Assembly: GCF_900129375.1 (NCBI RefSeq)
Contig: NZ_FQVN01000017.1
Location: forward strand, 1 to 64,000
Reading direction: 5' to 3'
Source of the DNA: Streptoalloteichus hindustanus
GTDB lineage: Bacteria > Actinomycetota > Actinomycetes > Mycobacteriales > Pseudonocardiaceae
Length of the DNA stretch: 64,000 bases
Below, one piece after another: positions 58,209-64,000 of this stretch; the first letter of the stretch is position 1, and each line of letters begins with the position of its first letter. The notes beneath the pieces are model-generated. The model was given only the letters and a program-made list of their open reading frames with translations. It did not search any database and was not told the DNA's origin. The translations under genes and the position numbers were made by a program.

Positions 58209-58241
58209 CCGCTTCCGGAGCCGGCGCGGCCCCGGAAGCGG
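58209..58241. terminator. Bidirectional terminator
   Basis: CCGCTTCCGG and CCGGAAGCGG (10-bp arms, 13-nt loop) lie between the convergent carbamoyltransferase and hydrolase genes. Confidence 0.8.
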
Positions 58242-58265
58242 CGTGACCGGCGGGGAAGCGCGTGG

Positions 58266-59138
58266 TCAGAGGGCGCCCTTGCGGGCGTTGGCGTCGATGG
58301 CGTCGACCAGTTGGGGGCGCAGCGGCGTGGGCAGGTCGTGGCCCATGTCGGGCAGTTCGAGGTAGGTCGAGCCGGGGATGGCCCTGTGGGTGGCCTGGCC
58401 ACCGCTGACCTGGATCAGGCTGTCCTCCGCGCCGTGGACGACCAGGGTGGGCGTGGTGAGCTCGCGCAGCTTGGCGGTGCGGTCCACGGCGACGGCGATC
58501 GCGGCGGCCTGGCGCTGCGCGCCGGCGGGGTAGAACATGCGGTCGTAGGAGGCCTCGGCCAGCCGGAGGCGGTTGGCCTGCTCGGTCTCGGCGTGGGTCC
58601 TCGAACCGACGATCCGGTAGATCTCGGCGATGTGCGGGATGGCCCGCTCGCGCTCGGGGGGAGTGGGCCGCAGCATGGCCTGGGCGGCCTCGAAGGTGGG
58701 GTTGCCGACCAGGCGGTTGCCGGTGGTGCTCATGATCGAGCACAGGGTGGCGACCCGGTCGGTGTGGTGGATCGCGACGAGCTGGGCGATCATGCCGCCC
58801 ATGGAGGCGCCGACCACGTGGGCGCGCTGGACGCCCAGGTGGTCCAGCAGGCCGACGGCGTCGGCGGCCATGTCGGTCAGGTAGTACCCGCGGGCCAGCG
58901 GGTAGGCGTCGGCGGTGCCGGTGTCGATCTTCTCCGACAGGCCGCAGTCGCGGTTGTCGAACCGGATGACCCGGTAGCCGCGTTCGCCGAGGCCGGTGAC
59001 GATCTCCTCGGGCCACGCGATCAGCTGCGAGTTCAGTCCCATGACCAGCAGCAGCGGTTGCCCGTCGGGGTCGCCCTCGTCGCGGTACCACAGTCGGATG
59101 CCGTTGGCGTCGGCGTAGTCTCCGGGCTCGTCGGCCAT
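58266..59138 (-). CDS. Alpha/beta hydrolase (RdmC/esterase-like)
   Basis: This is a 290-residue hydrolase: LLLVMGLNSQLIAWPEEIVT, VIRFDNRDCGLSEKI, nucleophile elbow VVGASMGGMIAQLVA (Ser ~114), acid near LVVHGAEDSLIQ and His in LPDMGHDLP. The pattern is close to aclacinomycin methylesterase RdmC and many actinomycete esterases of unknown substrate. ATG 59138 follows GAGAGGAG. It lies downstream of the WYL regulator on the same strand, 274 bp apart, probably with its own promoter. Confidence 0.87.
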   Translation of the reverse strand: MADEPGDYADANGIRLWYRDEGDPDGQPLLLVMGLNSQLIAWPEEIVTGLGERGYRVIRFDNRDCGLSEKIDTGTADAYPLARGYYLTDMAADAVGLLDHLGVQRAHVVGASMGGMIAQLVAIHHTDRVATLCSIMSTTGNRLVGNPTFEAAQAMLRPTPPERERAIPHIAEIYRIVGSRTHAETEQANRLRLAEASYDRMFYPAGAQRQAAAIAVAVDRTAKLRELTTPTLVVHGAEDSLIQVSGGQATHRAIPGSTYLELPDMGHDLPTPLRPQLVDAIDANARKGAL

Positions 59139-59412
59139 GGTGAGCTCTCCTCTCGTCGAGCGGGGCGCGTCGGACGTGGGCCGCGCCGATCGCCATGACG
59201 AGCACGCGGTGGGCGAGGTCCTGTCTGCGGCGGGCTGGTCCGGCGGACAGACCGGCCTCCGCCGGGATCATCCCCACTCCCGAGGCGGCGCGCTTGGCCT
59301 GACCAGCCCCGGAAGCGATCTTGCTGTGCTCGTCCCGCCCCGGGGCAGCACCCGAACGAGTGGCTGTGCGCGCACGGGTGCCCTGCGCGTGTCCGTCGCC
59401 GCTCCTCGCGGG

Positions 59413-60369
59413 TCAGCTCTGGTAGCGGGCGGCGGCGGCCCGGGTCTGCTCGGCCATGCGCTGCCGGAGACTGGCCGGCGCCAACACCTCCACCCACGGC
59501 CCGAGGCCCAGCAACGCCGTGCACGCCCAGCTCTCGCCCTCGAACGGGACGGTCAGCTCGATCTCGTCGCCGGTCGCGGTCAGGTCGATCCGGTCCTGCC
59601 CCTCCACCGCGACCACCCGGCGCAGCCGGGGCAGGGCGGCCGTGGCGACCCGGAGGGTGACCTCCACGCAGGTGTGCTCGGTCTCCATCTCGTGGCGGGC
59701 CTGTGCCCACGCCTCGGCCAGGACGAAGTCGGCGGGGCGGCGCACCGGCTCGTCCAGCCGTTCCACCGTGCGCACCCGCGACACGCGGTAGGTGCGGCGC
59801 TGGCCGTCGCGGAGCGCGACCAGGTACCAGTCGCCGGCGGCGAGCGCGAGGCCGAGCGGGTCGACGGTGCGCTCGGCGAGCGTGCCGCGGCGGACGTAGC
59901 CGATCCGGACGCGACGGTCCTGCCAGACCGCCTCCGCCAGGTCGGCGAGACAGGGTGTCGGTTCCGGCCGGCCGTACCAGCGGACGGGGTCGAGGTGGAA
60001 CCGGTCCGCGCTGCGCTGCGCCCGCTGCCGGGCCTCGCCGGTCAGCGACGCCAACACCTTGGTGCGCGCCGTGTCCACCGTCCCGGTCAACCCGAGGTCG
60101 TCCGCCGGGCCCCGCAGGCCGAGGAAGGCCAGCGCGGCGGCCTCGTCCGGCCCCACACCGTTCAACCGGGTGCGGTAGCCGCCCTCCAGCCGGTAGCCGC
60201 CGGCTGGGCCGCGCACCGATCGGACCGGGATGCCCGCGGCGGCGAGGGCCTGGACGTCCCGCTGGACGGTGCGCTCGTCGACCTCCAGCCGATCCGCGAG
60301 CTCACGGGCGGTCAACTGGCCCCGCACCTGGAGCTGCGTCAGCAGGTTGAGCATCCGGGAGGCGCGCAT
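59413..60369 (-). CDS. WYL-domain helix-turn-helix regulator (YafY-like)
   Basis: This is a 318-residue protein starting at ATG 60369 (MRASRMLNLLTQLQVRGQLT). The N-terminal winged helix (ARELADRLEVDERTVQRDVQ, then ALAAAGIPVRSVRGPAGGY) is DeoR-like. The middle WYL domain shows VRIGYVRRG and LGLALAAGDWYLVALRDGQR. A C-terminal WCX extension follows. It is divergent from a VOC protein with an inverted repeat between them, the common arrangement in which the WYL protein controls the VOC gene. Confidence 0.88.
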   Translation of the reverse strand: MRASRMLNLLTQLQVRGQLTARELADRLEVDERTVQRDVQALAAAGIPVRSVRGPAGGYRLEGGYRTRLNGVGPDEAAALAFLGLRGPADDLGLTGTVDTARTKVLASLTGEARQRAQRSADRFHLDPVRWYGRPEPTPCLADLAEAVWQDRRVRIGYVRRGTLAERTVDPLGLALAAGDWYLVALRDGQRRTYRVSRVRTVERLDEPVRRPADFVLAEAWAQARHEMETEHTCVEVTLRVATAALPRLRRVVAVEGQDRIDLTATGDEIELTVPFEGESWACTALLGLGPWVEVLAPASLRQRMAEQTRAAAARYQS

Positions 60370-60389
60370 TCGCGAAGTCTCGCAAACGT

Positions 60390-60410
60390 ACCCGACAGAG
60401 GATGTCGGGT
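60390..60410. promoter_or_regulatory. Operator between WYL regulator and VOC gene
   Basis: ACCCGACA and TGTCGGGT are separated by GAGGA (60390-60397, 60403-60410), 20 bp from the regulator start in a 91-bp divergent gap. It probably binds the WYL regulator. Confidence 0.65.
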
Positions 60411-60460
60411 TTGGCTGACACGGTGGTGGCACAGCGAACGAACGAAGGAGCTTCTCCCTG

Positions 60461-60835
60461 ATGAACACGACGACGGCTCGCCTGATCATGGTCAACCTGG
60501 ACTGCCAGGACCCCCGTCGGCTGGCGGCCTTCTACGGCGAGCTGCTCGGCCTGCCCGTGACGCACAGCGAGGACGAGTACGCCATGGTCAGCGACGGCAC
60601 CACGTCGATCGGCTTCGGGCGCGTGCCGGACCACACGCCCCCGGCATGGCCGGACACCACCGGGGCCAAGCGCTACCATCTCGACCTCGCCGTGGAGGAC
60701 CTGGCCGCCGCCGAGAACACCTGTCGCGCGCTCGGCGCGACCGTGCCGGACTTCCAGCCCGGCGGTGACCGCTGGCGGGTCCTGCTCGACCCGGCCGGTC
60801 ACCCGTTCTGCCTGTGCCCGACCAGCCAGAGCTGA
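60461..60835 (+). CDS. VOC superfamily protein (glyoxalase/bleomycin-resistance fold)
   Basis: This is a 124-residue protein of two beta-alpha-beta modules: LIMVNLDCQDPRRLAAFYGE then LLGLPV, and KRYHLDLAVEDLAAAENTCR then LLDPAGHPFCLCP. The His and Glu-type metal positions are only partly conserved by eye (HLDLAV, GHPFCL). It may be an isomerase, dioxygenase or drug-binding protein. It is controlled in all likelihood by the divergent WYL regulator. Confidence 0.87.
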   Translation: MNTTTARLIMVNLDCQDPRRLAAFYGELLGLPVTHSEDEYAMVSDGTTSIGFGRVPDHTPPAWPDTTGAKRYHLDLAVEDLAAAENTCRALGATVPDFQPGGDRWRVLLDPAGHPFCLCPTSQS

Positions 60836-61265
60836 GCGACCGATCGGGACACTCCGGATCGACGGCCCCTGGACTGGTGGGCGGGCACAGGCACGGACCG
60901 GGCGCCGTCCTCGGACGCGGTCGGGGGTGCCCGGGTGAGCGGCCTCCAGCCGTGGGCGCGTCCCGTCAGCGGGCCGCCCCCCGCCCGAGCAGAGCGCGCG
61001 GGCATGTCGGGAAGTGGCGGAGGCGTCGGACCAGAAGGGAATTTCCGCCCTTCGGCGCGGTTCGGCCCCGAATCGCGAACAAAATCCGCTCGAAACGACG
61101 TGAAAGAGTCGTGTCCCGCGGACGGCGCGCGACTCCTCAGGTCAAGCGCGTCAGCCCGGAGGCGGAGCGAATCCCGCGAGGACGACGCGTGTCGGAGGGG
61201 AATCGGTGGGCCGGTGACGGACACGGCCATTCCGGCCGCCGTCGGTCGATCAGTGGAGGTGCGCC
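60836..61265. other. Gene-free stretch
   Basis: These 430 bp lie between the VOC gene and the broken small gene at 61266. GC falls in the second half (AAATTTCC-type and AAAATC tracts), as expected for a promoter region. No hairpin or repeat stands out, and the open frames here lack ribosome-binding sites and coding bias. Confidence 0.4.
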
Positions 61266-61575
61266 ATGGCTCGGTCAATGCGGGTGATTTTCCGCAACGT
61301 GCGGGGAAGGCACCGGATGAATTTCAACTGGGATGCCATCAGCCAGACTCGGCCGTCATCATGACGGCGGCGCGTTCGAGCCCGAGGGACGGCCGGTGCT
61401 CGGCGAGCCCGGACAGGAGCCGAACGTCTACGTCACCAACATCGGGGCGCACGGAAAGCCCGGCGTCGAGGCCGGCGGAGTGGAGTTCCTCCTGCACGCG
61501 GAATCCCTCAGCCCTATTGACGTGGCTGTGACCATCACGGTGGAGAATCCCGTCGAGGCGACGCAAGTGGTGTAG
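61266..61575 (+). pseudogene. Small beta-rich hypothetical protein, two frameshifts
   Basis: ATG 61266 opens MARSMRVIFRNVRGRHRMNF then NWDAIS and stops early. A second frame gives PDSAV. A third frame from ~61355 continues HHDGGAFEPEGRPVLGEPGQ, then EPNVYVTNIGAHGKPGVEAG and FLLHAESLSPIDVAVTITVE to the stop at 61575. Joined, they make a ~103-residue beta-sandwich-like protein of unknown family. Two single-base changes near 61343 and 61357 explain the break. It may be real decay or sequence error. Confidence 0.5.
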
Positions 61576-61756
61576 GTGGCGCGCGAACCGCTTTACCTCA
61601 GGAAATTCGACCTGTGCTCGGAGGAGGAGGTCGCGCGGGCGCGTCTGCCGCGCGACCCCCTTCTGCCGCGTCTGCTCGCTTCTGTCGTCGTTCCCGGCCT
61701 CCCGTCGCGGCGGCGCCGAGCACGGACACGGTTCACCAGAAACGGCCCGTGCCGGT

Positions 61757-62971
61757 TCAGCCCGCGTGTCCGCGCGGTTCGGCCTGGGCGTCGTGGCCGT
61801 GGATCCAGGCGAGCCGGTCGGGGAGCTGGGGCAGCCACCCGTCCCGTTCCTCGGCGGCCGGCCCGTCCAGCGCCTGGAAGCACTCGCGGCCGCGCCGCGA
61901 GGCGAGCTGGAGCTGGCGGGTCCGGGGCCGGCGCACGGACTCGTACCGGCGCAACGCGGCCGGGACCTCGTCCCGCCCGACGTCGGCGAGGCAGTCGGCC
62001 AGGACGACCGCGTCCTCGACGGCCTGGTTGGCGCCCTGCCCCTGGTGCGGCAGCATCGGGTGGGCCGCGTCCCCGAGCAGGGTGATGTGGTCCGTGCTCC
62101 ACCGCCGGACCGGCTCCCGGTCGTAGAGCGCCCACCGGGACACCACGTCCAGACCGCCCAACAGGGCCGCGACGACCGCGTTCCAGCCGGCGAACGCCTC
62201 CACCGCCTCGGCCGGCTCGCCGAGGGCCACCCAGGACTCCCGCGTCCACTCCTCGTCGGGAACCACCGCCAGGAGGTTGACCAGGCGGCCGCCGCTCACC
62301 GGGTAGGAGATCAGGTGCCGACCCGGGCCGGGGAAGAGCCACAGCGCCGGCCGGTCCGGCTCGAACCCCAGCTCGGGCAGTCGCGGCAGCCGCTCCACGG
62401 GCACCAGGCCGCGATAGCCGCTGGTGCCGGAGAAGACGGGGCGGTCGGCGCCGGCGACCGCTGCGCGGACCACCGAGTGCACGCCGTCCGCGCCGACGAC
62501 GACGTCGGAGCGGACGGGGGTGGTGTTGCCGGCGAAGACCAGCTCGACGCCCCCGGCGTCCTCCGCCACCCCCACACACTCGCGCCCCAGCTCCAGCCGC
62601 CCGCCCTCGCGGACGTAGACCTCGGCCAGCAGCCGCTGCACGTCCGCGCGGTGGACCGTGAGGAACGGGGCGCCGAACAGCTCGTCGTAGCTGTCGCCCA
62701 TCTCGTGGGCGCAGAAGATCTCCCCGCTGTGCCAGCGGTGGAACTGCAGGCGCAGCGGCCGCACCGCGACCTCGGCCAGCTCGTCGAGCAGGCCCATGCG
62801 GCGCAGCAGCCGACTGGCGTTGGCCCCCACCGCGATGCCGGCGCCCACCTCGGCCAGTGCCGGCGCCTGTTCGTGGACCACGACCTCGACGCCCTGACGC
62901 CGCAGGGCGAGCGCGGCCGTGAGACCACCGATGCCACCACCGACCACCACGACTCGCAGAGGCACAGCCAT
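61757..62971 (-). CDS. FAD-dependent monooxygenase (salicylate hydroxylase-like)
   Basis: This 404-residue class A flavoprotein monooxygenase has the Rossmann motif VVVVGGGIGGLTAALALRRQ, the GAGI loop (EVGAGIAVGANASRLL), DG motif VVVGADGVHSVVRAAV, and HITLLGDAAHPMLPHQGQGA then NQAVEDAVVLADC. The family hydroxylates aromatic substrates with NAD(P)H and O2. ATG 62971 follows AGGAGGG. No catabolic or biosynthetic genes are directly linked, so the substrate is open. Confidence 0.88.
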   Translation of the reverse strand: MAVPLRVVVVGGGIGGLTAALALRRQGVEVVVHEQAPALAEVGAGIAVGANASRLLRRMGLLDELAEVAVRPLRLQFHRWHSGEIFCAHEMGDSYDELFGAPFLTVHRADVQRLLAEVYVREGGRLELGRECVGVAEDAGGVELVFAGNTTPVRSDVVVGADGVHSVVRAAVAGADRPVFSGTSGYRGLVPVERLPRLPELGFEPDRPALWLFPGPGRHLISYPVSGGRLVNLLAVVPDEEWTRESWVALGEPAEAVEAFAGWNAVVAALLGGLDVVSRWALYDREPVRRWSTDHITLLGDAAHPMLPHQGQGANQAVEDAVVLADCLADVGRDEVPAALRRYESVRRPRTRQLQLASRRGRECFQALDGPAAEERDGWLPQLPDRLAWIHGHDAQAEPRGHAG

Positions 62972-63151
62972 CCACCCTCCTGTCGGTCCTGCCGACCCCG
63001 GCGGATGATCAGGCGGAGCGAGGGGCGAGGGCGATCTCCGGCGGCCGGGCGGTCGACGACACCGGGCGCGCCGTCAGGACGTGGTTCCCACGGCCACGGC
63101 GCGCGGTCAAGGCCTGTGCTCCAGGAGTGGCACCCCGCTGGGCCGCTCGCC

Positions 63152-63682
63152 TCAGCTCCCGACGAGCGCCAGCAGCTTGGTGACGGTGTTCCAGTTGCGC
63201 GCGGTGGCCTGGGCCGGCAGGAGCCTGTCCACGAGCTGGGGGAGCCGCGCCCTCTGGATGCCGTCGGGCAGCGACAGGTACAGCTCGCGATCGCCGACCG
63301 CCAGCTCCTCGGGCGCGAAGCTGGCCGGGTCGAGCGCGGCGAACAGTGCGGGATCGGGCCTCTCGGCCAGGAAGGACACCAGGAACCGGGCCGGATCGAC
63401 CACCTCCAGCGGGTTGTGCTCCACCACCGCCCGCAGCTCCTCGCCGGTGCGGACGACGACCCTGACGGTGAGCCCCAGCTCCCGGGCCAACGCCTCCTCG
63501 ATCTCGGCGGCCAGCCGCTCCGTCCGCTGGTCGGAGGCGGTGAACACGGCGTTGCCGCTCTGGAGAAGAGTGCTCACCTCGGTGTGCCCGAGACCGGTCA
63601 GCAGCGCGCGCAGGTCGGCCATGGCGACCTTCTGCCGTCCGCCGACGTTGATGCCCCGCAGCAGCGCCACATAACGGGTCAC
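63152..63682 (-). CDS. DUF1697 family protein
   Basis: This 176-residue protein has the diagnostic start TRYVALLRGINVGGRQKVAM then ADLRALLTGLG, TLLQSGNAVFTASD, and the late block RARLPQLVDRLLPAQATARN then WNTVTKLLAL. The family is widespread and uncharacterised in function (an alpha/beta fold). Single gene, cytoplasmic. Confidence 0.92.
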   Translation of the reverse strand: MTRYVALLRGINVGGRQKVAMADLRALLTGLGHTEVSTLLQSGNAVFTASDQRTERLAAEIEEALARELGLTVRVVVRTGEELRAVVEHNPLEVVDPARFLVSFLAERPDPALFAALDPASFAPEELAVGDRELYLSLPDGIQRARLPQLVDRLLPAQATARNWNTVTKLLALVGS

Positions 63683-63865
63683 GTCCCGGTTCCTTCCCGA
63701 CTAAACCACGAGGAGCGCGTCAGCCGAGGGCCGGCGCGGGGGACCAGTATGCGAGCCGCCACCGACATCCCCGGCCCTCCGCCGATCCGCGACGGGGTAT
63801 CGGGGCCGCGATCCCGGAGCGGGATAACCAGGAATGCCCGATCTGGCCCCGCTGATCACGTGGCT

Positions 63866-63897
63866 CCGAGAACACACTCTGTCCGGTGTGTTCTCGG
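63866..63897. repeat. 12-bp inverted repeat at the edge of the transposase remnant
   Basis: CCGAGAACACAC and GTGTGTTCTCGG flank an 8-nt centre, ending 2 bp before the transposase-like frame. It may be a terminator or part of the insertion-sequence end. Confidence 0.5.
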
Positions 63898-63899
63898 CT

Positions 63900-64000
63900 G
63901 TGGTGGGTCGGGGTGAGTTGTTGTTCTTTCGGACACTCCGCGCCGGCGCGCCCTGGCGTGATCTACCGGAGCGGTGCGCGTGGAAGAGCGCATCAGCGCG
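63900..64000 (+). mobile_element. IS5-family transposase remnant (runs off the window)
   Basis: From GTG 63900 the frame reads VVGRGEL, then abruptly FRTLRAGAPWRDLPERCAWK. The first part matches the usual start (VGRGELTD...) and the second the LRTGAPWRDLPERYGPW block of IS5/IS1182-like DUF4096 transposase N-termini. About 35 residues between the two blocks are missing and no further part is visible, so it is a deleted copy. The downstream end lies outside the window. Confidence 0.65.

Noticed and set aside
1-64000. tRNA, rRNA or known riboswitch
   Set aside because: I looked for conserved tRNA/rRNA stretches and common riboswitch cores and saw none; a covariance-model scan would be needed to exclude small RNAs.

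Overview
The window is very GC-rich, densely coding actinomycete DNA. The gene repertoire (SARP and StrR-type regulators, an XRE/ImmA/MAB_1171c module, a calerythrin homologue, a chitinase with a DasR-like site, many TetR regulators, PKS genes) points to a Pseudonocardiales soil actinomycete (Saccharothrix, Actinosynnema or Lentzea-like). That placement is inference. The window looks like accessory or secondary-metabolism chromosome: no rRNA or tRNA genes were seen, and the only housekeeping-type genes are paralogues (SSB, ornithine carbamoyltransferase).

Layout. 1-675: C-terminal end of a Hint/nuclease polymorphic toxin. 0.85-3.4 kb: TetR, a CPBP membrane protease and a twice-frameshifted methyltransferase. 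3.5-7.65 kb: a minus-strand operon of a two-enzyme hydrolase fusion, a histidine kinase and a LuxR-type response regulator, divergent from a frameshifted DUF4097-like lipoprotein. 8.65-11.7 kb: alpha-L-fucosidase and a secreted erythromycin-esterase-like protein. 12-16.7 kb: a SARP-like regulator, then an XRE - ImmA/IrrE - MAB_1171c - amidohydrolase operon. 17-19.2 kb: a TetX-like FAD monooxygenase and its divergent TetR regulator with three clear operators. 19.2-24.4 kb: degraded ArsR/CDF metal genes, an alpha/beta hydrolase, SSB, a small conserved-looking protein, a methyltransferase and an XRE-cupin regulator.

24.9-31.3 kb: a compact five-gene operon (Fe/2OG dioxygenase, DUF6271-like protein, PLP decarboxylase, GNAT, MFS exporter) next to a convergent StrR/ParB-like regulator, probably a small natural-product pathway built on an amino acid. 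32-42 kb: an acidic protein, a modular chitinase, an SMR pump, a TetR-controlled ABC drug-exporter operon, a PadR/glycosidase pair and a methyltransferase.

42.4-58.2 kb: the most unusual region. It holds an unrecognised repeat protein, two near-identical small proteins that look like minimal aerolysin/ETX-MTX2-type beta-pore-forming modules, and a stand-alone ACP between them. Then come an active KS and a Cys-less KS partner, an imine-reductase-like oxidoreductase, a KS-AT-KR-ACP PKS, a type II thioesterase, a calerythrin-like EF-hand protein and an extra ornithine carbamoyltransferase. Two paralogous ~110-aa proteins with matching promoters sit on the opposite strand around the PKS half. The arrangement suggests a polyketide or acyl pathway coupled to dedicated small proteins; I do not recognise a described counterpart.

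58.3-64 kb: alpha/beta hydrolase, WYL regulator with a divergent VOC protein, a frameshifted small gene, an FAD monooxygenase, DUF1697 and an IS5-type transposase remnant.

Two window-wide points. The palindrome GTCCACNGTGGAC recurs between genes. Several genes carry single-base frameshifts, so draft-quality indels must be excluded before calling them pseudogenes.
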